From assembly GCF_002741105.1 (NCBI RefSeq), contig NZ_NIQU01000001.1, positions 930,001-994,000 of the forward strand: 64,000 nt of DNA. The letters run 5' to 3'. Both the position numbers and the translations under genes were made by a program. Origin of the DNA: Pseudomonas sediminis (GTDB lineage: Bacteria > Pseudomonadota > Gammaproteobacteria > Pseudomonadales > Pseudomonadaceae). The notes beneath the pieces were generated by a model, which was not told the origin of the DNA, searched no databases, and worked only from the letters and a program-made list of their open reading frames with translations. Positions 19,853 through 29,058 of this stretch are shown here, one piece after another (position 1 is the stretch's first letter; each line of letters opens with the position of its first letter).

Positions 19853-20749
19853 TTATGTCCGAAACGCGGCAACCCTGTTGCACCAACGATCCTTGTACTC
19901 TCGATCGGCTCTACCAAAAGAGTAGCGCAATGCCTTTCCTTGCTGTCGAGCGTCAGACCATGCAGCTTGAGTATTGATGAAACTCAGGACACTGCCCGGA
20001 CTGAGGTGTTGAGCACGGGGGTCAACTCCGCCGTTGATGTATTCGTAACTGCACCAGTTTGGCGACTCAACCCTGTACAACACCTGAACAGCAACCGGAA
20101 CGCCATCCAACATCAGCAAGGAGCCTTGAAGCAACTCGCGCAACAACGCAAACACGTCGCCCAGATGGCCTTTTCCAGGCACGGAAAAGCCCCAGCGGCG
20201 CTCGAACAACTCGGTATAGATAGCAGCGAATTCATCTGGAGCGAACTCGCCCACTGAACGGACCGTGCCGCCAGCATCCTCGAATAGACGCAGCTCACGT
20301 CTCTGATTGTAGCGAAACTTCTTCGAAAGCTCTTCAGGGGCCCGGGCCATCGCCAACTGATCTTTCTGCTGGCGAAGCCCTGAGAAAGCGGTCCGATTAA
20401 GTTCGGAGATATAGCTCACGTCATGCCGCAACGGTGCTCCAGCGTCCATGGCGGCAGGCAGAATGACTTCAGCATTACCAAGATCAAAGAGTTCGCGCAG
20501 CCCTTTGCTCTTCAGAACCATGCGTGACAGCGCGAGGTAACGCCCCCATGTAGGAATAGCAGCCTGAACTTCTCCCCCAGCACAGTAGCCGAGATAACGC
20601 ACGGGTATACCGGCAAGGCCAGAAAGCCGCTCGACCACTAGCGGGTGCGTAATGACGCTACCTCCGAATCGGCTCCAAGCTGAGGCATAGTCCGCCGCCT
20701 CGATTGTCTCCCAGCCACGCTCCCGCCAGAGACGCAGATAACAAAGCAT
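19853..20749 (-). CDS. mig-14: Mig-14 family protein
   Basis: The protein (298 residues) belongs to the Mig-14 family, inner-membrane-associated proteins that contribute to resistance against host antimicrobial peptides in Salmonella and P. aeruginosa. It has the GNAT-like fold features of the family: KFRYNQRRELRLFEDAGG, FAAIYTELFERRWGF and a conserved ending YSFGRADREYKDRW. The ATG at 20749 overlaps the msbA stop codon by one base (TGATG), indicating translational coupling. Its position after msbA differs from PAO1, where it pairs with dnpA downstream of wapH. Confidence 0.88.
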   Translation of the reverse strand: MLCYLRLWRERGWETIEAADYASAWSRFGGSVITHPLVVERLSGLAGIPVRYLGYCAGGEVQAAIPTWGRYLALSRMVLKSKGLRELFDLGNAEVILPAAMDAGAPLRHDVSYISELNRTAFSGLRQQKDQLAMARAPEELSKKFRYNQRRELRLFEDAGGTVRSVGEFAPDEFAAIYTELFERRWGFSVPGKGHLGDVFALLRELLQGSLLMLDGVPVAVQVLYRVESPNWCSYEYINGGVDPRAQHLSPGSVLSFINTQAAWSDARQQGKALRYSFGRADREYKDRWCNRVAAFRT

Positions 20750-22578
20750 CAAGTATCCTGCTCGATTGAATTATCTGTGACAGCGTCCTCAAATTGCGTG
20801 GAATGCAAGCGAGCGTAGTATCCGTTACGCACCAACAAATCGGCATGGGTGCCTCGCTCCACGATCTCCCCGCGATCCATGACCAGAATCAAATCAGCTT
20901 TCTCTATGGTAGAGAGGCGATGAGCGATCACCAGAGTCGTACGCCCTTTCATCACCTGATCCAGTGCCGCCTGAATATGACGCTCAGATTCGGTATCCAA
21001 TGCGGAGGTCGCTTCATCGAGAATCAGCAGCGGAGCATCCTTCAGAAGTGCGCGAGCTATTGCAAGACGCTGGCGCTGCCCCCCCGAGAGCAGTACGCCG
21101 TTCTCACCGACCAATGTGTCGTAACCATCGACCATGTTCTCGATGAACTCGGCCGCGTAAGCATCTTCGGCAGCCCGCTTGACTGCTTCAAGTGGAGCAC
21201 CGACCAGATCACCATAGGCAATGTTGTTACGCACGCTGTCGTTGAACAGGGTGACATGCTGGGTCACCAACGCAATGTGCCGGCGCAGGTTACGCAGAGT
21301 GTAGTCTTCAACATCCAGGCCATCGAGCAGGATCTGCCCCTGCTCGTGGTGATAGAAACGCGGAATTAGGTTGGCCAGGGTCGATTTGCCGCTACCGGAG
21401 CGACCGACCAGCGCCACCATCTGCCCAGGCTCGGCGACGAAGGAAATGTTGTTCAGGACAAGCTTTTCCGAGCCTGGGTAGCTGAAACTCAGCTCCTTCA
21501 CCTCCAATCGACCACTGACGCGCTCGCGCTCTTGGGTGCCATGATCGACCTCCGGTTCTTCATCGAGCTGCTCGAAAATGCTTTCGGCACCGGCGACACC
21601 CTTCTGAATCGTCGAGCTGACCTCGGACAACTGACGGATCGGCTTTGGCAGCAAACCGGCCAAGGTGATGTAGGCCACTAGGTCACCTGCCGACGAGTCA
21701 CCACGCAGCCACAGCACGAGGAACATCAACACCGCCATGGCGCTGTAGATCACCAACTGAAGGGAAGGAGTATAAACGGCGTTGGTCTTGACCATCTTCA
21801 GCTGCTTGAGCTTGTTTTCCTCACTGGCCCCCAGAAAGCGCTGCTTCTCGTAATCCTCGCCACCAAAGCTGCGCACGACCCGGTAGCCCTGAATGCTCTC
21901 GGAGGTGACATGGGTGACATCGCCCATGCTGGTCTGGATTTTCTTGCTCTGCTTGCGGAATTTCTTGCTGGTACTGGTAACCATCAGACCGATTATCGGC
22001 AGGATTGCCACCATCACCAGGGTCAACTTCCAGTTCATCCACAGCAAGGTGGCGAACAGGAAGATGACCGTCATGCCCTCACGCACCACGACCTTAATCG
22101 CATCGGTCGCAGCGCCGGTGACCATGGTGACGTTGTAGGTAATACGCGAAATCAGATGGCCGGAGTTATGGTTGTCAAAGTAGCGGTTGGGCAGGGTAAG
22201 CAGATTATTGAATAGCTCTACACGAAGATCCTGAACCAGCCCCATTGATACCTTGGCCAGGTAGTAATTGCCCAGAAAGGATCCTAAGCCCTGCCACAAC
22301 GCGATCATTACAATCAGCAGTGGTACGGCTTGCAACAGCTTTAGCTGAGCGAGTCCGGGCGCATGCTCAAGCACCCAAGGCACACCGGCGAACAAGCCAG
22401 CATCGGGGTTACTTAGCCCATCGACAAAAAACTTGAGCATGTACCCCAGCATCGGCTGGGTAGAAGCGAAAATCAGAAACCCGACGAGACTGATGGTGAA
22501 CAGCCCCCAGTAGGGAACTACGTAGCGCAACAATCGCAAATAGACTTTCAGGCTCGATTGTTGGGTAGGATTGGCCAT
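20749..22578 (-). CDS. msbA: Lipid A export ATP-binding/permease protein MsbA
   Basis: MsbA is a homodimeric ABC exporter that flips core-lipid A to the periplasmic leaflet of the inner membrane. The 609-residue half-transporter has six transmembrane helices in the first ~330 residues. The C-terminal nucleotide-binding domain has Walker A GRSGSGKST, signature LSGGQRQRLAIARAL, Walker B LLILDEATSALD and the switch H in VIAHRLST. It heads a minus-strand operon with mig-14, dnpA and hldE. Confidence 0.97.
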   Translation of the reverse strand: MANPTQQSSLKVYLRLLRYVVPYWGLFTISLVGFLIFASTQPMLGYMLKFFVDGLSNPDAGLFAGVPWVLEHAPGLAQLKLLQAVPLLIVMIALWQGLGSFLGNYYLAKVSMGLVQDLRVELFNNLLTLPNRYFDNHNSGHLISRITYNVTMVTGAATDAIKVVVREGMTVIFLFATLLWMNWKLTLVMVAILPIIGLMVTSTSKKFRKQSKKIQTSMGDVTHVTSESIQGYRVVRSFGGEDYEKQRFLGASEENKLKQLKMVKTNAVYTPSLQLVIYSAMAVLMFLVLWLRGDSSAGDLVAYITLAGLLPKPIRQLSEVSSTIQKGVAGAESIFEQLDEEPEVDHGTQERERVSGRLEVKELSFSYPGSEKLVLNNISFVAEPGQMVALVGRSGSGKSTLANLIPRFYHHEQGQILLDGLDVEDYTLRNLRRHIALVTQHVTLFNDSVRNNIAYGDLVGAPLEAVKRAAEDAYAAEFIENMVDGYDTLVGENGVLLSGGQRQRLAIARALLKDAPLLILDEATSALDTESERHIQAALDQVMKGRTTLVIAHRLSTIEKADLILVMDRGEIVERGTHADLLVRNGYYARLHSTQFEDAVTDNSIEQDT

Positions 22579-22783
22579 TCAGCTCGTCTCACAGGCAGGA
22601 TTAGCAAGAAGCGATTGTACCAGCACTGCCTATTTAAGCGCCCAGGCGCATCAGAAGTTTTGCCATCATAGTAGCATTCAGAGGCACCAACTCGTAGACG
22701 CCATATCAAAATGCCACTACGATGATCTGTTATGCCCCAAGACAGCGAAGCCGCTCGCACCTCAGTAGATAAGGACCCCAGTA
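22579..22783. other. Divergent spacer between msbA and a kinase gene
   Basis: This 205-base, A/T-richer region must hold the promoter of the msbA operon and that of the plus-strand kinase gene. No gene or clear operator was recognised in it. Confidence 0.4.
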
Positions 22784-23653
22784 GTGATCTCTCACGGATG
22801 GATGAGCAAAAGCAAGCATCACGCCCAGCAGCTCCAGAACACAACTCTTTACGCGACAGATACAGAGACTGGAAAGTCATTGAAAAGCCTCTGGCCGCAG
22901 ATCAGGGAATTGCTCTCAAAGCGCCGTAAAACGGGAGAAAAGCGGCTTGCACGCCCCCTCACCCGAGAAACAGCAAGCGCGCTTTTCATCAAGGCATCCA
23001 CAATAGACAGCATTCCTGCGCGAATCAGAACAACGCTAGGGATCAGGCGCCGATCAGGCCTATATGATTGGGTTCTTGAAGAGCTAAACAATCACGCAGA
23101 AGCGCAGAAGCGTACTACGCTGGTTCCCAAATTGCTTGGCTACGGCCTGGTTCGCCAGCGTAGCGGTTTGGTTACCGAGGTGTTTTTGAATTATGAAAAC
23201 CTAGCCGACTGGCTTGATGGCTTCGACTGGCTGCAGCAAAACCCATCGCAGGCCAATTCATTCGCAGAAGCCTGTCTGGAACTGATCACACAACTCAATC
23301 AGTCAGGTATCTACCACCTAGATCTTTGGGCGGGGAACGTCATGATTCACGAGGGAAATCTTGAAGACCTGAAGGTGATTGACCTGGAAAATTGCTACAT
23401 TGGTGACAACCCTCACTCCATTGAAACGCTGGGCTTTCAGTTTGCTTTCTTGTACCAGCATCAGCTACACGACTTCATAAGCGAGTCGCTCTATGATCAG
23501 CTTGTAAGCACGCAACTTGCCAGACTTAAAGGCATTGAACAATCTCGTTTTCGACTCTTCTATGATCACTTCAAGCACCACGGCGCAGATCGCAAGGAAC
23601 GTCACCTCATCCCCAAAACCGGGCAGCTAGAGAGACTCAAACCAGCACACTGA
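22784..23653 (+). CDS. LPS kinase-like (InaA/RIO-type) protein of unknown substrate
   Basis: The 289-residue protein has a lipopolysaccharide-kinase/protein-kinase-like fold. The catalytic loop is intact (IYHLDLWAGNVM, with H-x-D and the metal-binding Asn) and is followed by VIDLENCYIG, the counterpart of the DFG Asp. The N-terminal ~70 residues are basic and not recognised. AAGGA at 22771-22775 lies eight bases before GTG 22784, supporting this start over ATG 22802. I recall no exact counterpart at this place in PAO1. The base composition is A/T-richer than in housekeeping neighbours. It probably phosphorylates a core sugar, but this is inference. Confidence 0.7.
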   Translation: MISHGWMSKSKHHAQQLQNTTLYATDTETGKSLKSLWPQIRELLSKRRKTGEKRLARPLTRETASALFIKASTIDSIPARIRTTLGIRRRSGLYDWVLEELNNHAEAQKRTTLVPKLLGYGLVRQRSGLVTEVFLNYENLADWLDGFDWLQQNPSQANSFAEACLELITQLNQSGIYHLDLWAGNVMIHEGNLEDLKVIDLENCYIGDNPHSIETLGFQFAFLYQHQLHDFISESLYDQLVSTQLARLKGIEQSRFRLFYDHFKHHGADRKERHLIPKTGQLERLKPAH

Positions 23654-23836
23654 GCCAAGGCCGTCTTTCGGGCTCTGAGGACCGACAAAAGACAAGGCAC
23701 GATCAGTGGCCTAAGCGGACAATTTTACGTACCCTAGCAGGCTAAATTTTCATGCCTGCCATACGCGAACACTCAAGACAGCACGAGTGACGAAAACTTG
23801 GCAGGCGTAAACATCCAGCATTAGAAAACGATTGAT

Positions 23837-24442
23837 ATGACCACCGCTCAGCCACTAACGCAAGAGGCATTCCAGAAGCTAATTCAGGGCGCAGAGAGCA
23901 TTGAAGAAGATAGCCACGGCCCGAAGGTCTATCGTTTTGAAAATGGCGAATATTTGAAGGTCTTCAGACGCAAGCGCTTACTGTCATCCGCCCTACTGCG
24001 CCCCTACTCGCAACGCTTCTGGGAAAATGCATCACGATTAGAAGAGCTAGGTATACCCACGGTGCAACCTCTACAGTTGTTCAAGCTGGCAACAGCAGGC
24101 TGGACTGCGATCCACTACAAAGCACTGCCGGGGGAAACGCTGAGGGATCTGTTCACTCAGCATGGAGAACTTTCAGCTTCCCTGTTTGAACAGCTAATCG
24201 AGCTGTTCAAAGATCTGCATCGCAAGGGTATCTACTTTCGCTCGCTACACCTAGGCAACATCGTTCGCACCCCCGAAGGGCAACTGGGCCTGATCGATAT
24301 CGCCGACCTACAGTTTCTTGCAGGCCCACTGTCCAAGGACAAGATCCGCCGTAATCTTGCCCACTTCGAGCGCTACCTCAAGCATAACGGGCTAGCCGAC
24401 TTCCCCTTCGACACCCTTTCAAACCGCGTAAGCCAGCCCTAA
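23837..24442 (+). CDS. Kinase-fold protein (PA4998-type, 'toluene tolerance' annotation) lacking the catalytic Asp
   Basis: The 201-residue protein belongs to the small kinase-like family found beside waaL in Pseudomonas. The N-terminal lobe is visible (GPKVYRFENGEYLKVFRRKRLLSSALLRPY), with the Lys of YLKVFRRK in the ATP-binding position. The catalytic loop reads IYFRSLHLGNIV, so Ser replaces the usual Asp of HRD; the metal-binding Asn is retained and is followed by LGLIDIADLQF. It may be a pseudokinase or use an altered mechanism. A 183-base A/T-rich gap separates it from the other kinase gene upstream. Confidence 0.75.
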   Translation: MTTAQPLTQEAFQKLIQGAESIEEDSHGPKVYRFENGEYLKVFRRKRLLSSALLRPYSQRFWENASRLEELGIPTVQPLQLFKLATAGWTAIHYKALPGETLRDLFTQHGELSASLFEQLIELFKDLHRKGIYFRSLHLGNIVRTPEGQLGLIDIADLQFLAGPLSKDKIRRNLAHFERYLKHNGLADFPFDTLSNRVSQP

Positions 24443-24484
24443 ACAACGTCACCAAATCGTGAAAGGCCCATGATGGGGCTGCTA

Positions 24485-25654
24485 TCAAGCAGACGCCCCC
24501 TTCATACCCGTGCCAACTTTGCGCAAGACAGCAAAATGCAGGGCAATAGGTATCCAAATAATGAACCAATGCTCCTTGGGCCTCGACATAAAGGCACTAC
24601 CTTCGGTCATACCGGCCATGAAGCCATATACAAGTAACACCGAGCTGATGATCACCAGGCCCGACGACCTGTAACGCCAAGCCTGGGAGAAGCCGTAGAC
24701 ATAGAGGCTCAGCCACATCACTCCTCCTACCAGACCAGTCTGGTAGATGACCCCCAGCGTCAGGTTGTGAGTATCCGCCAGCAAGTAATCAAGGTCCGGC
24801 AGGTAAATATCAATTGAGGCGTCGTAGCCATGGCCCAGCCACAACACAGGCAAGGTCTGACGCCAAGCGTCCTGCCATATGAACGGACGATACGACAAGC
24901 CCCGCTCCAGGGGGTTGTAATCCACCCCCCAGAAACCCAACATGATCGCTAGCGATACCACCGCCGCTAAGACAACTACACGACGATCGCCCAACAGAAG
25001 CACCAGCCAACCCACACAGACCAGCAATGCCAGCAACGGTGTACGCGACCCGGTCAGGAACAGCAAGCAAAGCAACACAACGAACATCGACAGCTTTACA
25101 GCGAAGTACCGTCGGCTGGTAACCAACGCTCCCATCACCATCACCGTGAAAAAACCATACACGTGCGTGGTCAGCAAAGGATTGTATAGTGCCCCCATGC
25201 CCTCCAGGCGCTCAGGCCTGTTCTCATCCATGCCATACATGAGCATGGTGATCAGAGCAAAGAGGCTTGCAAAAACGGCAGCCAGTGCGACGCACTGCAC
25301 CAGCCGGCGCATATCGCGTTCCGCCATCGCCCCCACAGCTAGCAACAACATCAGCACATAGAGCGGCTGCTTGAGCTTGGAGTAATTCTGCTCGGGAGAC
25401 CAGGACAACGAAAGCATCACATACAACGAAAAAACCAAGAAAAGAATCAGATAGGACTGACGCAATTGATGCAGAAAACGCACTGGCGATACTAGCGCGA
25501 CCAACAGCGTTGGCAATGCCAACGTGGCGTAATAAAGCTTGTGGTAGAGCGAGCGATCACCGATCCAGAACATTCCGGTCAGAAACGCCAGAAGCGCAAG
25601 AGGCGCCCAGTAGCCCACATAGCCGTTGTAAATCCGCTCTCGCCAGCCCGCCAA
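24485..25654 (-). CDS. waaL: O-antigen ligase
   Basis: WaaL is an inner-membrane protein that joins undecaprenyl-linked O-antigen to core-lipid A in the periplasm. The 389-residue protein is highly hydrophobic with about ten to twelve predicted membrane segments. It has the family features LFLTGSRTPLLALLV (conserved Arg) and a large periplasmic loop with an essential His in LLADTHNLTLGVIYQTGLVGG. WaaL sequences vary a great deal, so the assignment rests on these motifs, topology and the LPS context. Confidence 0.88.
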   Translation of the reverse strand: MAGWRERIYNGYVGYWAPLALLAFLTGMFWIGDRSLYHKLYYATLALPTLLVALVSPVRFLHQLRQSYLILFLVFSLYVMLSLSWSPEQNYSKLKQPLYVLMLLLAVGAMAERDMRRLVQCVALAAVFASLFALITMLMYGMDENRPERLEGMGALYNPLLTTHVYGFFTVMVMGALVTSRRYFAVKLSMFVVLLCLLFLTGSRTPLLALLVCVGWLVLLLGDRRVVVLAAVVSLAIMLGFWGVDYNPLERGLSYRPFIWQDAWRQTLPVLWLGHGYDASIDIYLPDLDYLLADTHNLTLGVIYQTGLVGGVMWLSLYVYGFSQAWRYRSSGLVIISSVLLVYGFMAGMTEGSAFMSRPKEHWFIIWIPIALHFAVLRKVGTGMKGASA

Positions 25655-25725
25655 TGAAACTTCCCCCTAAACCGATCACTGAAGCGGTTGCCCGTATCAG
25701 AAAGCAACCGCTAAACACCCTTGAA

Positions 25726-26622
25726 TCAGGCAAACAGAAGGCGCAATGCGCCACGTACCACCTTGGCATTCCAGTAACGCACCGGAATCTGACGAATCAG
25801 CTCACGCGCCAGGGGCTTGTCGCGATTTGATGCTTTGAGAAACATAGAGACCAGATAACGTCTTGTCACCACCTCGTAACTTGGATGATCAGAGAAACAG
25901 GCATAGGTCTTGAGCATATTGTCAGTCATAAAGCGTAAATGCTTATAGGTATTACTCTCGTGCTTACGGTAGTCAGCCAGTACCTCGCCCAAGATATCGA
26001 TGTAAAAGCCTGCCCGAAGGATCTTTAGACAAATGTATACATCCTCGAGCCGGATCTCCGGATCGAAGCCTCCTACGGCCTCGAGCGCCTCACGCCGAAA
26101 CATGAGCGTAGCTGCTTGTGGACCAGGTTTGCGATCGAGAAAGAGATCATCGAAGTCCAGGCGGCGGAACGGCAAGTGACGTAGCTTCTGTTCACTGTCA
26201 GGAAATGGATTGCCCTGCGCATCGATAAAATCGATGTTCGCCGAGCAGATGCCTACTTCCGGCTTATCGTGCAGATACGCGACCTGCTTGGCGATACGCT
26301 CAGGACGCATGATGTCGTCGGAACCAAAGGGCACGATAATCGAGCCCTTGGCGCGGGCGATAGCAGCGTTGAGAGTACGGCTCAGCCCCTGATTGGACTG
26401 CTGCTGGAAATCGAAATCGTACTCCGCCTGCAATACACGGATACGCTCAACACTGTCGTCCTTGGAACCATCGTCAACAACCAGCAACTCGATATTCGGA
26501 TAGCTCTGTGCCAGAACACTACGGATGCTGGCTTCAATGTACGGGGCATGGTTATAGGAAGCGATGATCACCGAAACCAGAGGTTTCCCGGTTAAATCGT
26601 CGTGCTTGGGATTATCACTCAT
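25726..26622 (-). CDS. wapR: Family 2 glycosyltransferase, WapR-like rhamnosyltransferase
   Basis: The protein (298 residues from ATG 26622) is a GT-A fold glycosyltransferase beginning PLVSVIIASYNHAPYIEASI, with VVDDGSKDDS and the FGSDDIM metal-binding DXD-type segment. A late RLEDVYICLKILRAG block carries the ED catalytic base typical of GT2 enzymes. Its position next to waaL matches PAO1 wapR, which adds the alpha-1,3-linked rhamnose to which O-antigen is attached. An upstream GTG at 26637 is an alternative start; neither has a strong ribosome site. Confidence 0.75.
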   Translation of the reverse strand: MSDNPKHDDLTGKPLVSVIIASYNHAPYIEASIRSVLAQSYPNIELLVVDDGSKDDSVERIRVLQAEYDFDFQQQSNQGLSRTLNAAIARAKGSIIVPFGSDDIMRPERIAKQVAYLHDKPEVGICSANIDFIDAQGNPFPDSEQKLRHLPFRRLDFDDLFLDRKPGPQAATLMFRREALEAVGGFDPEIRLEDVYICLKILRAGFYIDILGEVLADYRKHESNTYKHLRFMTDNMLKTYACFSDHPSYEVVTRRYLVSMFLKASNRDKPLARELIRQIPVRYWNAKVVRGALRLLFA

Positions 26623-26679
26623 AAACCGAGACGCCACTCAAAACATAAAAAAGAACTGAGGCAACAAAACCTCTTGTTT

Positions 26680-27624
26680 TTACCTGAACCAAGAGAACCA
26701 ACCCTTACTTAATGTGGATGCCCGCAACGGCAGCGCCATCGCCTCAACGATCTTCTGGCCAATCATCTGAAAACTGTATTGCCGCTCAGCGAGCAACCTT
26801 CCCGCGTCAGCAATACGTGCGGCCAACTGAGGATCGTTACGCAGCAGAGACAACTTCTTACGCAGCTCTGCAACGTCACGATAGAGCACAAGATTCTCCA
26901 TATCTCGAAATCCCAGCGCAGAGTTTTCCCTGTCTCCTTGATCGTAGGCCAACAAAACACAGCCACAGGCCATGGCCTCGAAATTCTTGATCATGTACTC
27001 CCCCATACCGACGTCTGCACTGACGAAGAAGCGGATTCGATTCAAGGTCTCGCAGTACTCTTCGCCCGAGCGGGTCTTGGTCACTAGGAGGTTCTCAACC
27101 AGCCCTAGCTCGTCCAGCAGCGCTTTACGCCCTGAGTAGGCGACACTCTTGGTGCTGCCGACGAACGCCAGCTCGATGTCCCGCTCTCGCTCCCAGTAGG
27201 AAAGCAGCGTCTGATCGTAGCCCTTGGGTACAAACACGGCATCGAATCCTTCGTCTTGCAGACGCTTGGCCACATCCGCGCCCGAACTAATGATCCGCAC
27301 CCAAGGCATGCGCCGATAGTGCGCACTGAACAGACCGGTGTATTTGCAGGGAATGTAATTCTGGTACGCGTCGTGCTCCAAAATCACCAGATTCGGCACG
27401 GTACGAATGAAACGCCACTGACGCATTTCCTTCTTGAAGCGCAGGAAAAACAGGATGCGATCATAGCGCGCAGTATCTACGTGCTTGTGAAAATAACCCC
27501 GCAGATCGGCCTGCTCGTCGCTGCTCAACCAGCGAATATCGCACTCGCACTGCGCAGCGATACCGTCGTACAGGCGATCTAGAATCGCGCGCTGCTCTTT
27601 CTGCACCAGGAACAGGACTTTCAA
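26680..27624 (-). CDS. ssg: LPS glycosyltransferase Ssg-like
   Basis: The 314-residue protein matches the Ssg (PA5001-type) family of core-oligosaccharide glycosyltransferases. It begins MKVLFLVQKEQRAILDRLYDG and has a C-terminal nucleotide-sugar-binding region of the GT4-like/DUF3880 type: IELAFVGSTKSVAYSGRKALL, VSADVGMGEYMIKNFEAMACG. In P. aeruginosa, ssg mutants are altered in LPS, motility and phage sensitivity. A spacer of 285 bases separates it from wapH, so it may have its own promoter. Confidence 0.78.
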   Translation of the reverse strand: MKVLFLVQKEQRAILDRLYDGIAAQCECDIRWLSSDEQADLRGYFHKHVDTARYDRILFFLRFKKEMRQWRFIRTVPNLVILEHDAYQNYIPCKYTGLFSAHYRRMPWVRIISSGADVAKRLQDEGFDAVFVPKGYDQTLLSYWERERDIELAFVGSTKSVAYSGRKALLDELGLVENLLVTKTRSGEEYCETLNRIRFFVSADVGMGEYMIKNFEAMACGCVLLAYDQGDRENSALGFRDMENLVLYRDVAELRKKLSLLRNDPQLAARIADAGRLLAERQYSFQMIGQKIVEAMALPLRASTLSKGWFSWFR

Positions 27625-27909
27625 TAGGACTTCCCTAAGAGCTATTGACGCTTGATCTCAAGCGTATGAATCAGTGAACCAATTTGAAAAGCCGCTCGAG
27701 TGCTCTAATTAGAGCGGATACAAAACAGCCACAAAAATTGAAAAAATCGTTCTCACTCAGAGCATGTAGCCGATCATCATCACGATAAAGGGCCGAAGCC
27801 AACTCAATGCAATCAATCGCTTCCCATTTAACAGCCCAACGTCAGCATGGGCCTCGAATGATGCATGAAGCACCAGGGTCAGAGCACAACCATCGCTTTT
27901 CGTCTCGAC
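27625..27909. other. 285-base spacer between ssg and wapH, site of an inferred gene loss or relocation
   Basis: No coding frame is convincing here. It is A/T-richer than its flanks. At 27649-27664 there is a perfect 16-base palindrome (CGCTTGATCTCAAGCG) just upstream of ssg, possibly a hairpin or operator. In the PAO1 order, as I recall it, dnpA and mig-14 lie at this place, but here they are found in the msbA operon. Confidence 0.5.
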
Positions 27910-29058
27910 TCAATCACGCAATCGCATGAGCACCGGCCACGGCAGACTCCAGAACGCCTTAAACGCAGCCTGGTCGGAAAAATGCTCCTGCAGACGCTGA
28001 GTCATACGTGCAGCGCATGCAGCACGGGCTATTCCGTCAAGCCTAGCGACACGCTGCAGTGCCAAAGCCAAACCATCCGTATCCCCTAATGGGAACAACT
28101 CACCGACACCATCGACGACCTCACGACCACCACCACAATCTGTACAAATAAGCGGTAGGCCAGCGGCCATAGCCTCGACCAGCACCATGCCGAAAGGCTC
28201 GTGATCAGAGGTCAGAGCAAAACAATCAAACGCACGGAGATAACGCCGGCCGTTGGCAACCTGACCAAGAAAACGAACTTGCTGCTCAATACCCAGCTCG
28301 GCAGCTAGCTCTTTTAAAGCCTCCTCGAGTCGACCGCTACCCATGATTGCCAGCAAACTACCAGCAGGCAATCCAGACAAAGCCTGAGCGAAACCACGAA
28401 TCAAGGTCGCTTGATCCTTATCCGGATGTAGGCGGCCAACATTGCCTACGACCCAAGCACCAGCCGGCAATTTCAACACTTCGCGAGCGAAGTCGCGGTC
28501 ATGAAGCTGGGCTTGAATAGCCTCGATATCCAGACGGTTATATAGCGTAGAAATACGCGACGCATCCCAGCCCGGTAGACTGGCACGAATGTCATCACGC
28601 ACAGCATCGGAAACGCCTAACAACCACAGGCGTGCTTTGAAAAGGCTGGCGAACAGCCTACGCGAGAAGCGCTGATAGTCGCCAAACGCATGGTGTACAC
28701 CAATCACTGGCAGGGTGCTGCCCAACAACGCGACATAAATCGGCTTACCTCGGTGGGCAATACACAGCTTGAAATTACGCGTGGCAACCAAGCGACGCAT
28801 ATCTCGGATCGCCGCAAGCTTGAGACCCCGTACATCAGCACTCGTGTAATCAAAGAAAATCACCTCGTCCGAAGCTGAGCCAAGCCGGACGATTTCACTC
28901 GGTTTTCCTGTCAGATAGACAGTACAAACCTTGTAGCCTGTATCAGCGAACAGGGCGGCGTACTGTCGTGCACAGTCCAAAAATGGACCGTCATAACCAT
29001 GGCAGAACTGCAGAACCCAGCGCTGCCGCTGGTCAGCAGCCCGTTCAGACGTTGTCAT
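27910..29058 (-). CDS. wapH: Family 4 glycosyltransferase, WapH-like
   Basis: The 382-residue protein is a GT-B glycosyltransferase with the C-terminal GT4 domain (VVGNVGRLHPDKDQATLIRGF, LLAIMGSGRLEEAL, and the EPFGMVLVEAMAAGLPLICTD loop with the E-x7-E-type catalytic residues). It adjoins the carbamoyltransferase gene, the PAO1 context of wapH, which adds an outer-core glucose. The stop of the carbamoyltransferase gene overlaps its start by 14 bases. Confidence 0.8.
   Translation of the reverse strand: MTTSERAADQRQRWVLQFCHGYDGPFLDCARQYAALFADTGYKVCTVYLTGKPSEIVRLGSASDEVIFFDYTSADVRGLKLAAIRDMRRLVATRNFKLCIAHRGKPIYVALLGSTLPVIGVHHAFGDYQRFSRRLFASLFKARLWLLGVSDAVRDDIRASLPGWDASRISTLYNRLDIEAIQAQLHDRDFAREVLKLPAGAWVVGNVGRLHPDKDQATLIRGFAQALSGLPAGSLLAIMGSGRLEEALKELAAELGIEQQVRFLGQVANGRRYLRAFDCFALTSDHEPFGMVLVEAMAAGLPLICTDCGGGREVVDGVGELFPLGDTDGLALALQRVARLDGIARAACAARMTQRLQEHFSDQAAFKAFWSLPWPVLMRLRD

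Noticed and set aside
24443..24484. Possible terminator between the kinase-fold gene and waaL
   Set aside because: The inverted repeat around 24466-24480 has a central mismatch and no T tract, too weak to list as a feature.
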